A stretch of 8,066 bases of DNA from Flavipsychrobacter stenotrophus. Its GTDB lineage: Bacteria > Bacteroidota > Bacteroidia > Chitinophagales > Chitinophagaceae. The stretch is taken from NCBI GenBank assembly GCA_947372365.1, contig CANBTK010000056.1, forward strand, positions 1 through 8,066, written 5' to 3'. The notes beneath the pieces are model-generated. The model searched no databases. It was not told where the DNA came from and was given only the letters and a program-made list of their open reading frames with translations. Shown piece after piece: positions 1 through 5,996 of the stretch. Made by a program: the position numbers and the translations under genes. Positions within the stretch are counted from its first letter, which is position 1; every line of letters begins with the position of its first letter.

Positions 1-83
1 TTTTAACAATTTAATATTTATCTACAAATAAACTATATGTAAACAACCTTTAAATAAGACACTTACGAATAATTATAATATTC

Positions 84-105
84 TTTTGTAATAACAAAAT
101 TTTGT
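84..105. repeat. Alternating TTTTGT/ACAAAA short inverted repeats
   Basis: TTTTGT (84-89), AATA, then ACAAAA (94-99) form a 6-bp inverted repeat. ACAAAATTTTGT (94-105) is itself a perfect 12-bp palindrome sharing the middle arm, which gives three half-sites in 22 bases. It could be a binding site for a dimeric regulator, but in such AT-rich DNA chance is a real alternative. Confidence 0.3.
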
Positions 106-131
106 GCCAACGGCAAAAAACCATTAAAAAT

Positions 132-149
132 TACATGTAATTACATGTA
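132..149. promoter_or_regulatory. 18-bp perfect palindrome, possible operator
   Basis: TACATGTAATTACATGTA reads identically on both strands over all 18 bases. It can also be read as two tandem copies of the 10-mer TTACATGTAW (131-140 and 141-150). It lies just downstream of a minus-strand -7-like box at 161-168, near where a leftward transcript would start, so a role as an operator for a leftward gene beyond the window edge is plausible. The regulator is unknown. Confidence 0.4.
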
Positions 150-160
150 TACACTTTTAA

Positions 161-168
161 CAAACATA
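161..168 (-). promoter_or_regulatory. Possible leftward Bacteroidota promoter, -7 box
   Basis: Read on the minus strand this is TATGTTTG, a full match to the Bacteroidota -7 consensus TAnnTTTG. A T-rich stretch about 20 bp upstream (186-192, minus strand) could serve as a poor -33 element. If real, it would drive a gene to the left of the window with a leader of more than 150 nt. No coding sequence inside the window confirms it, and AT-rich DNA yields such matches by chance. Confidence 0.25.
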
Positions 169-311
169 CCGGGTGCGTTTTGGCGTAAAAAAGCCTATTG
201 TAAAATGATTGTAATGAATCAAGCTAAGGAACATATGCAATTTGCAGGCTGAAACGCCTAACGAAGCTGCGTAAAAACACTGAGCAATGCAAGCAAATCC
301 GCACAATTTCA

Positions 312-345
312 CGGGCTTTATTGCCCGGAAAACTGCCGGGCTTTT
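312..345 (+). terminator. GC hairpin with T4 tail plus overlapping alternative hairpin
   Basis: GCCCGG (323-328), a 7-base loop and CCGGGC (336-341) form a perfect 6-bp stem followed directly by TTTT (342-345), which resembles a weak intrinsic terminator on the plus strand. The left arm also pairs with the preceding CGGGC: 312-316 with GCCCG 323-327, loop TTTATT. The two stems are therefore mutually exclusive, an arrangement resembling an attenuator. No known riboswitch or structured RNA family is recognised around it, and the T-tract is short. Confidence 0.3.
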
Positions 346-768
346 GGAAAAACATTACCGGGGGAAACTGCGCTATTATTGAGCCAGAATTTAGAAAGGC
401 CCTACTAACAATAGTAACGCTAATAGGGTAATGACTCTGCCGTTCAAAGTGGCAAGGCAACACCCTAAAGCGCCGCAAATTATCAATCAGCATGCCGGTA
501 GGGCAACACACATCCCTAATTATAGCAAGCCTCAAACCAACTCTCATCCAGTGTAGCTGCTAACACGATAAACGGGGACAAGCACCCAACTTACTGAAAA
601 CGCGGCGAAAAAGCCAACAGCCCGTTTCAAGCACCTAAAAATAATATTATAAATGAAAAAGCGCATTTCACTCTGGGCTTCCACATTGAAATCAACGCAA
701 CATTTATTCATAAATAACCCGCAGTATCAAAAACTACTACATTTACAGTACAATTCAGTTTCACCTTC

Positions 769-786
769 CAGCCAACTAAATGGCTG
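769..786 (+). repeat. 6-bp hairpin before the first ASST gene
   Basis: CAGCCA (769-774), loop ACTAAA, TGGCTG (781-786) is a perfect 6-bp inverted repeat ending 15 bp before the start codon at 802. If transcribed it would place a stem-loop just upstream of the initiation region; as DNA it could be a small operator. A weak -7-like sequence TACATTTA (738-745, last base differs from TAnnTTTG) lies just before it. Confidence 0.35.
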
Positions 787-801
787 AACCACTGCGTAAG
801 A

Positions 802-2328
802 ATGCACAGAATCATTTTCGCGATAGCCTTTTTGCTCAGCCTGGCCACAGGCACTATACAGGCGCAGGTACGCCCCACCGAAGGCAGCCAGCTCAACTAC
901 CGCATAGTAGGCCTATGGTTCCCTGCTGCAGCTACACCCGGCACTTATAAGATAGAAATTGCTGATGGCTACTATAACGACCCGGCCCTTTTCCAGGAAA
1001 ATATTACCCGAACCCTAACTACCAAAACAAACAGCGCTATTGCAGAAGTACCGCAATTTGGTAAGCCATATACCTGGCGCATCACTTACAATACTGTGGG
1101 CCATGCAGCTACACAAAGCGGCTTCTACCATTTCTATACAGGCACGCTGCCATCGGTTGATACTCATGCTACCCGGCTGCGCATACTCAAAAAAGCTACA
1201 AAATACGCAGGCGCATATGTCTTCTGCGACAAAAGCAGGGCAATGTACACACTGGACGGTGCGCCAGTATGGTACCTGCCCAACCTGCCCGGCATTGTAA
1301 GGGATGATGCCGAAGTTCGTGACCTTAAAATATCGCCCAAGGGGACTATAACTTTTGTGGTTAATAATAAAGCCTACGAAATAAACTACAGCGGAGAGGT
1401 AATATGGGAGCCACCCAATGATGGCGAAGTAAGCGGCGACATAGAGGAGCGCTACCATCATGAATTAACCGTACTCAGCAATGGGCACTACATGGTGCTC
1501 GGCAACGAATTGGTAGCCTGGGAATGGGCGAAAAACGCACCCGGTGATAGTAGCCTGCGCCTCGTGACGGACGAACAACTAAAAAATGCACCCGGCAAGG
1601 TTTACCCTAAAATATCTTTCGGTACGGTCATAGAATATGATACGGCGGGGAAAGTTGTGTGGTCGTGGAAATCGTCAACTTACTATAGGCAAACAACACT
1701 GCTGCACAACAAAACAGTAAAGAACATTTTTGACAGCCACGAAAACGCTTTCTACTTCGATGAAAAGCGGAAAAACGTTTATGTCAGCTTCAAAAACTTC
1801 AGCCAGCTGATGAAAATCAAATACCCCGAAGGCAAGGTAACCAACGTATATGGCAACACCTCCGATACCGATGCCCTGGTCAATACCCTATTCTGCCACC
1901 AGCATAGCTGCAAAGTATCAAAAAAAGGCTATCCGTATTTGTTTAACAACAACATTTGCCACCCCGAAAAAACGCCCACTGTTGTGCTGATGCAAGAGCC
2001 CGCAAGTGGCAAAGGTAACCTTACAAAAATATGGGAATACAGCTATCCTTACAAAGGCGATTTCACTGAGAAGCGGAAAGCCGAAGGCACATCGGGCGGC
2101 AATGCAATAGAGCTTCCCGGCGGCGAAATGCTGGTGTCTATGTGCAACCCTTATGGCAATGTTTTTATTGTAAATAAAGAGAAGCAATTACTGTGGGATG
2201 CCCTGCTTGAAAAATGGAACGACGGCCAGAAAAAATGGGTAACACAATCGGCATACAGGTATAGTATAATTACCAGCCGCAAAAACCTGGAGCACCTGAT
2301 ACGTGGCGAAAATATTGACCGCCAGTAA
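802..2328 (+). CDS. Secreted arylsulfotransferase (ASST) family protein, copy 1
   Basis: The 508-residue protein starts with a Sec signal peptide (basic residue then hydrophobic 4-16, cleavage probably after TIQA, residue 21), so it is likely periplasmic or exported. Residues ~28-112 form a small beta domain, followed by a beta-propeller-like region of repeated strands such as GEVIW and GKVVWSW. Family-type motifs are RYHHEL (His219/His220), DSHENAF (His313), VSFKNFSQ and HQHSCKV (His368). By position these match the His252, His356 and nucleophilic His436 of the E. coli enzyme. Known ASST members move sulfate from a phenolic sulfate ester to a phenol acceptor without PAPS; the substrate here is unknown. 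The spot expected to hold the Arg374 equivalent is Lys331. Cys370 and Cys448 are shared with the next gene. The start is supported by the signal peptide. No Shine-Dalgarno is present. Confidence 0.85.
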   Translation: MHRIIFAIAFLLSLATGTIQAQVRPTEGSQLNYRIVGLWFPAAATPGTYKIEIADGYYNDPALFQENITRTLTTKTNSAIAEVPQFGKPYTWRITYNTVGHAATQSGFYHFYTGTLPSVDTHATRLRILKKATKYAGAYVFCDKSRAMYTLDGAPVWYLPNLPGIVRDDAEVRDLKISPKGTITFVVNNKAYEINYSGEVIWEPPNDGEVSGDIEERYHHELTVLSNGHYMVLGNELVAWEWAKNAPGDSSLRLVTDEQLKNAPGKVYPKISFGTVIEYDTAGKVVWSWKSSTYYRQTTLLHNKTVKNIFDSHENAFYFDEKRKNVYVSFKNFSQLMKIKYPEGKVTNVYGNTSDTDALVNTLFCHQHSCKVSKKGYPYLFNNNICHPEKTPTVVLMQEPASGKGNLTKIWEYSYPYKGDFTEKRKAEGTSGGNAIELPGGEMLVSMCNPYGNVFIVNKEKQLLWDALLEKWNDGQKKWVTQSAYRYSIITSRKNLEHLIRGENIDRQ

Positions 2329-2330
2329 CA

Positions 2331-2354
2331 GTGAAATGCGCACCGCTTTTTCAC
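2331..2354 (+). repeat. Intercistronic hairpin between the ASST genes
   Basis: GTGAAA (2331-2336) pairs with TTTCAC (2349-2354). Inside it GCG (2338-2340) pairs with CGC (2344-2346) around the triloop CAC, with a small T/TT internal loop. The structure begins 3 bases after the first ASST stop and ends 34 bases before the second start. No T-tract follows, so it looks more like an mRNA-stabilising or partial-attenuation element than a strong terminator. Confidence 0.4.
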
Positions 2355-2388
2355 GTTCATTTTATGAGCGCCACAATACCAGCAAACA

Positions 2389-3885
2389 ATGACTAAAACA
2401 ATAACCTCGATACTGATACTCCTTTGCTTTGTACTGCCCGATGCACCGGCACAACAATCCCCTAAAGAAGCCTGCAGCATTAACTACAGGATAATTGGGT
2501 TCGCGTTTCCTGCTGTAGCAAAAGCATCAGGTTACAAAGTGGAAATTGCAAAAGGCAACTACAATACCGAAGCCGATTTTAAAAAAAATATCACACTAAC
2601 TACTACCTGCAGAACCAATAAAATAATTGTAGAAGTACCTGCATTTGGCACAGAATATACATGGCGCACAACAGAGGTTGGCAATGTAAAAAATACAACA
2701 ACACTATATCATTTCAGTACCGCAAAAAGCAGTAATGCGGATACCGCCGTTTACCGATTCAGGATTGTTAAAAACGCGCTGAAATATAAAGATGCGTACG
2801 TCTTTAATGATGGCAACAAAGTGATGTACAATATGCGCGGCGAACCAGTGTGGTTCTTACCAAATATTAAAGGCGTTGTTGATGATTATGCGGTGATACG
2901 CGACCTAAAATTAACGCCACAAAACACCATCACCTTCCTTACCTACAACATGGCCTACGAAATAAATTACGATGGCGAAATATTGTGGCGCGCACCTAAC
3001 AACGGCCTTGTAAGCGGCGACAGCCAGGAGCATTACCACCACGAATTTACAAGGCTGGCCAATGGGCACTACATGGTACTGAGCCACGAAGTAATGCCAT
3101 GGGAATGGATGCAAACTGGCCATGGCGATAGCGTGATAATACTGGTTAATAAAAAAGCCGCACCAGTACCGGGAAAGAAGCCAGCATGGCGCGCCCAAAT
3201 GGGCACCATTATAGAGTATGACGGGCAGGGCCATGTAGTATGGTCGTGGAAATCATCGGGCTATTTTAAGGGCGAAAACCTGCAACGGATGCAAGGGCCT
3301 ATGGGGTTCAGGGAAAGCCACGAAAACGCCTTCTTTTTTGACGAAAAAAACAAGGTGGTTTACCTCAGCTTTAAGAACACCAGCCAGGTATTAAAAGTGA
3401 AGTACCCCGAAGGTTCGCTGCTGGCAGCTTATGAAGGCAGGCAGGGCGGCAATTCCCTATTCTCAGAGCAGCATGCGTGCAAGGTGTTGCCTGACGGCCG
3501 CCTTGCCCTGTACAACAACAATATGGAGAACGAAAACGAGTTACCCAATGTACTTTTCCTACAGCAGCCAGCAACGCCCGGCGGGGTGCTGAAAGTAGCC
3601 TGGAAATATGAGCACCCTGACGGCAGCAAGGGCACTAGGCGCGAGCCGCTAACCAGTGGCGGAAATGTAATAGGGCTGCCGGATAATTCCACCCTGATAT
3701 CGTCATGTGTGCCCTACTCCAATGTCTTTATTGTAGGGCCGGATAAAAAAATTATTTGGGACGCAGCCCTTGAAAAAAAGGATGCAACAACGCAGTCATG
3801 GAAGCCCTTCCCGCAATACCGTGCCAGCATCATCGCCAGCCGCAAAAGGCTGGAACAGCTTATCTGGAACGCAGCCGTGAAATGA
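2389..3885 (+). CDS. Secreted arylsulfotransferase (ASST) family protein, copy 2
   Basis: This 498-residue paralogue of the preceding gene aligns along its whole length, with roughly half the residues identical by eye. It has its own signal peptide (hydrophobic 8-16, likely cleavage after APA, residue 21). The Cys at 13 is not in a lipobox, so it is not an obvious lipoprotein. Active-site-type motifs are HYHHEF (His217/His218), ESHENAF (His311), LSFKNTSQ and EQHACKV (His362). The position expected to be catalytic Arg is again Lys (Lys329). The shared cysteines are Cys364 and Cys440. The C-terminal YRxSIxxSRxxLExLI segment is common to both copies, so neither looks truncated. The gene begins 60 bp after copy 1 with no clear promoter between, so co-transcription is likely. 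It ends in tandem stops TGA TAG. Substrate unknown. Confidence 0.84.
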   Translation: MTKTITSILILLCFVLPDAPAQQSPKEACSINYRIIGFAFPAVAKASGYKVEIAKGNYNTEADFKKNITLTTTCRTNKIIVEVPAFGTEYTWRTTEVGNVKNTTTLYHFSTAKSSNADTAVYRFRIVKNALKYKDAYVFNDGNKVMYNMRGEPVWFLPNIKGVVDDYAVIRDLKLTPQNTITFLTYNMAYEINYDGEILWRAPNNGLVSGDSQEHYHHEFTRLANGHYMVLSHEVMPWEWMQTGHGDSVIILVNKKAAPVPGKKPAWRAQMGTIIEYDGQGHVVWSWKSSGYFKGENLQRMQGPMGFRESHENAFFFDEKNKVVYLSFKNTSQVLKVKYPEGSLLAAYEGRQGGNSLFSEQHACKVLPDGRLALYNNNMENENELPNVLFLQQPATPGGVLKVAWKYEHPDGSKGTRREPLTSGGNVIGLPDNSTLISSCVPYSNVFIVGPDKKIIWDAALEKKDATTQSWKPFPQYRASIIASRKRLEQLIWNAAVK

Positions 3886-3965
3886 TAGTTACTGAGCAAT
3901 TTGGGCTTCTATATCGGCAATGCTACATGCGGCGCAGGCTTGTACATTTTTGAACCAAACTACAC

Positions 3966-4072
3966 GGCCTTTGCGAGGTACGAAGCAATCTCACATGCGA
4001 TATGTGAATTGAAATCTTATTCCATGTCCATTTGCTTATGAGTTTGCTTCGGCGAAGGGCCTCGCAATGGCC
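3966..4072. repeat. Imperfect inverted-repeat element (MITE/REP-like)
   Basis: The left arm starts GGCC (3966-3969) and continues TTGCGAGG (3971-3978), CGAAGCAA (3981-3988) and CTCA (3990-3993). The right arm is its reverse complement in order: TGAG (4039-4042), TTGCTTCG (4044-4051), CCTCGCAA (4060-4067) and GGCC (4069-4072). One mismatch separates the GGCC ends from the arms, and a short insertion, itself able to fold as CTTC/GAAG, interrupts the right arm. Inside, TCACAT (3991-3996) and ATGTGA (4002-4007) make another hairpin. No open reading frame of transposase type is present. Sequences containing TTGCGAGG..CGAAGCAA are, from general recollection, dispersed in various bacterial genomes; copy number in this genome is unknown. 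Confidence 0.55.
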
Positions 4073-4095
4073 CGTTAACGTAAGTGGCTTGCATT

Positions 4096-4110
4096 AGGCT
4101 TTGTAAGCCT
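4096..4110. repeat. Perfect 6-bp triloop hairpin
   Basis: AGGCTT (4096-4101), TGT, AAGCCT (4105-4110) is a perfect stem with a three-base loop in the convergent intergenic region. The sequence after it on the plus strand is AT-rich but has no continuous T-run, so a terminator role for ASST copy 2 is possible only weakly. Confidence 0.3.
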
Positions 4111-4202
4111 GTCATTCAATTATATTTGCTGTGAAGCGATATAACTTCTTGCAAAAGCCAATAGCTCCAATGCACAAAACTATGCCAGGCAAAGTAAAGA
4201 TA

Positions 4203-4275
4203 GCGAGGGCTATACGATTATGCTCTTATAGCGATGGGCTTCACCCATCGCTATTGAATTCCGCCCTTGCAGGGC
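4203..4275. repeat. Nested hairpin repeat element (REP-like)
   Basis: The core is a perfect 11-bp stem: ATAGCGATGGG (4228-4238), loop CTTCA, CCCATCGCTAT (4244-4254). It is enclosed by GCGAGGGC (4203-4210), which pairs with GCCCTTGC (4263-4270) over 8 bp including one G-T. The right outer arm can instead fold locally as GCCCT (4263-4267), TGC, AGGGC (4271-4275). Such compact, GC-rich nested hairpins in AT-richer intergenic DNA resemble REP/IS200-IS605-related elements. No transposase is present here, and the family assignment is inference. Confidence 0.55.
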
Positions 4276-4308
4276 TTACCGAGATAATTGTGCAACCTGT
4301 ACAAAATG

Positions 4309-4348
4309 CTTTGCGAAACTCTGCGCATCCTTCTCGCTCTTTGCGTGA
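4309..4348. repeat. Degenerate 10-bp-phased CTTTGCG repeat
   Basis: The segment splits into four 10-base units starting at 4309, 4319, 4329 and 4339: CTTTGCGAAA, CTCTGCGCAT, CCTTCTCGCT, CTTTGCGTGA. Units 1 and 4 share CTTTGCG exactly and unit 2 differs by one base; unit 3 is poorly conserved. It lies 28 bp beyond the purH stop. Function unknown; similar CTTTGCG-type repeats are, from recollection, common between genes in Bacteroidota. Confidence 0.4.
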
Positions 4349-4375
4349 AAAACGGCAAACCTTTTCAGTCCATTT

Positions 4376-5890
4376 TTAGTGCTTAAAATGCCTTGTGCCG
4401 GTCAGCACCATAGGCAGCCCTTTATCTACGCAGTATTGTATGCTGTCGTTGTCGCGCATAGACCCGCCGGGCTGTATGAATGCAGCAATACCAGCCTCGT
4501 GGGCTATCTGCACACAATCGTTAAAAGGGAAGAAAGCATCAGATGCCAGCATTGCGCCATCCAGCGAAAAACCAAATTGCTTTGCCTTGGCTATTGCCTG
4601 CCTCAGCGCATCTATGCGGCTGGTTTGCCCGCAGCCCTTGCCCACCAACTGGCAACCCTTTACCAACGCAATAGCATTTGATTTAAGGTGCTTGCAAACA
4701 ATGTTGGCGAACAGCAAATCCTGCTGCTCGGCGCTGGTGCAGGTGCGCCCGCCCACTTCTTTCCACTCTATAAAATTCTGCGCGTCTGAATCTTGCACCA
4801 ACACGCCATTGAGTATCCTCTTATATTCTTTAACCGGGTAGAATGCTTGTTTCTGCTGCAACAGTATCCTGTTCTTTTTGCCCTTCAGCAACGCCAGTGC
4901 GCCCTCCTCAAAATCAGGCGCAACCAGTATCTCAAAAAACAGTTCATTTATTTTTTGAGCTACAACTACGTCAATTGGCTGGTTGGTAATTAACACGCCG
5001 CCAAACGCGCTTTCAGGGTCGCCAGCCAGCGCTTTTTCCCATGCCTCCAAAACGTTATCAGCAACCGCTATGCCACATACGTTAGTGTGTTTTATAACTG
5101 CAAAAACAGGCTTATCAAACTCCGCAGTAATCTGCACAGCCGCGTCAATATCCACCAGGTTATTGTACGAAAGTTCCTTGCCGTTCAGCTTAGTAAACAG
5201 CTCATCGAGGTGCCCATAAAATTCAGCCGCCTGATGCGGGTTTTCGCCATACCTCAGCACCTGCTTATTGCTGTGCGATAAGTGAAAACTGCTGTGCCCC
5301 ATATGGCTCTTAAAATAGGCCGATATAGCCACGTCGTAATGCGCACATTCAGCAAAAGCCAGGGAGGCAAATTGCTTGCGGTCATCGAGCGAAGTAACAC
5401 CGTCTTTTTCATTCAGTAAATCGAATAGCTGCACATATTGGCCGGTAGATGCCACGATGCATACATCGGCAAAATTTTTGCCCGCAGCACGTATCAGCGA
5501 TACGCCGCCAATGTCTATTTTTTCAATGATGGCTTTCTCGTCATCGGTACTGGCCACCGTTTCTTCAAATGGGTACAAATCAACAATTACGAGGTCCAGC
5601 AGGGGTATTTCATATTCCTTTACCTGCTGCATATCGCTATCCAGCGCCCTGCGGGCCAGTATGCCCCCAAAAACCTTAGGGTGCAGTGTCTTAACCCTGC
5701 CACCCAGTATAGATGGGTAATCGGTAACACTTTCCACCGCCACACAAGGCAAGCCCAGGCCTTCTATAAATGATTGGGTGCCGCCGGTGGAGTACATAGT
5801 AACCCCAAGCTCGTGGAGCTTCCTCACAATTGGCTCAAGGCCATCTTTATAGAAAACTGATATCAGTGCTGATTGTATAGTACGGTCCAT
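4376..5890 (-). CDS. purH: Bifunctional AICAR transformylase/IMP cyclohydrolase
   Basis: PurH carries out the last two steps of de novo purine synthesis in the cytoplasm: AICAR plus 10-formyl-THF gives FAICAR, which is then cyclised to IMP. The 504-residue length suits the family. The N-terminal MGS-like cyclohydrolase domain (about 1-195) shows SALISVFYKDG, YSTGGT (33-38) and GGRVKTLHPKVFGGIL (63-78). The transformylase domain follows, with RYGENPHQ (213-220), SYNNLVDIDAA and the catalytic Lys267-His268 in IKHTNVCG, where many relatives have NPCG. It also has ESAFGGV (293-299), GQTSR (421-425), SDAFFPF and GGSMRDNDSI; the C-terminus ends TGTRHFKH, typical of the family. It stands alone, convergent with the ASST pair and divergent from the SDR gene, with its own promoter. 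There is no other purine gene in the window. Confidence 0.97.
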   Translation of the reverse strand: MDRTIQSALISVFYKDGLEPIVRKLHELGVTMYSTGGTQSFIEGLGLPCVAVESVTDYPSILGGRVKTLHPKVFGGILARRALDSDMQQVKEYEIPLLDLVIVDLYPFEETVASTDDEKAIIEKIDIGGVSLIRAAGKNFADVCIVASTGQYVQLFDLLNEKDGVTSLDDRKQFASLAFAECAHYDVAISAYFKSHMGHSSFHLSHSNKQVLRYGENPHQAAEFYGHLDELFTKLNGKELSYNNLVDIDAAVQITAEFDKPVFAVIKHTNVCGIAVADNVLEAWEKALAGDPESAFGGVLITNQPIDVVVAQKINELFFEILVAPDFEEGALALLKGKKNRILLQQKQAFYPVKEYKRILNGVLVQDSDAQNFIEWKEVGGRTCTSAEQQDLLFANIVCKHLKSNAIALVKGCQLVGKGCGQTSRIDALRQAIAKAKQFGFSLDGAMLASDAFFPFNDCVQIAHEAGIAAFIQPGGSMRDNDSIQYCVDKGLPMVLTGTRHFKH

Positions 5891-5908
5891 GCTGCTTTAA
5901 TTTGGGTG

Positions 5909-5940
5909 CGAAGATAATAATGATTGCCGAAGCGGTTAAA
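5909..5940 (-). promoter_or_regulatory. purH promoter, Bacteroidota type
   Basis: On the minus strand the -7 box is TATCTTCG (5916-5909), one base off TAnnTTTG. TTTA (5940-5937) stands where a -33 TTTG is expected, with a 20-bp spacer. Transcription would start around 5905, leaving a leader of about 15 nt ending in AATTAAAGCAGC before the ATG, with no Shine-Dalgarno. Confidence 0.5.
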
Positions 5941-5996
5941 TGATATAAATTACCACTACATAATACCCCATGGCGTTGTTGGCATTTCCTCCAGGC

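Larger units (their letters stand above)
1..801. other. Long non-coding region upstream of the ASST pair
   Basis: I see no convincing gene in these 800 bases. The longest open frame (minus strand, 224-547, 107 codons) has a composition and residue pattern unlike a conserved protein. Positions 1-160 are strongly AT-rich. They contain the clustered repeats at 84-105, an 18-bp palindrome at 132-149 and, on the minus strand, a good match to a Bacteroidota -7 box at 161-168. From about 160 on, base composition becomes more mixed, with competing GC hairpins at 312-345. A 10-bp palindrome ATAATATTAT lies at 641-650, a short inverted repeat TTTAT/ATAAA at 703-714, and a hairpin at 769-786 just before the first ASST gene. 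No tRNA-like T-loop (GTTCRANYC) was found on either strand. Confidence 0.6.
3886..4375. other. Convergent intergenic region rich in repeats, no gene
   Basis: This 490-bp gap lies between two convergent genes (ASST copy 2 and purH). It contains the 107-bp inverted-repeat element (3966-4072), the palindrome CGTTAACG (4073-4080), a 6-bp hairpin (4096-4110), the composite hairpin element (4203-4275) and a 10-bp-phased CTTTGCG repeat (4309-4348). A plus-strand open frame at 4131-4379 (82 codons) runs straight through these repeats and is not credible as a gene. No classic GC stem with a T-tract is seen for either gene. Confidence 0.65.

Noticed and set aside
18..26. DnaA-box-like TTATCTACA in AT-rich DNA
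   Set aside because: It is a single site with one mismatch and has no dnaA, dnaN or box cluster nearby, so it does not support an origin.
224..547. 107-codon open frame on the minus strand
   Set aside because: Its residue pattern matches no family I recognise, it crosses the 312-345 hairpins, and it lacks a promoter or plausible start context.
1015..1461. 148-codon open frame opposite the first ASST gene
   Set aside because: It is a shadow on the opposite strand of a gene with signal peptide and family motifs.
2389..2460. Possible lipoprotein signal in ASST copy 2 (Cys13)
   Set aside because: The residues before Cys13 are Leu-Leu, not a lipobox, and a better signal peptidase I site lies after residue 21.
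3889..4041. About 50 open codons in the ASST copy 2 frame after its tandem stops
   Set aside because: The C-termini of both paralogues already align to the end, and an open stretch of this length occurs by chance fairly often. It also enters the inverted-repeat element.
4131..4379. 82-codon open frame on the plus strand
   Set aside because: It runs through the nested hairpin repeat and the CTTTGCG repeats and overlaps the purH stop, so it is a chance frame.
4379..5773. Several open frames opposite purH (64-148 codons)
   Set aside because: They are antisense shadows of a well-conserved purH reading frame.
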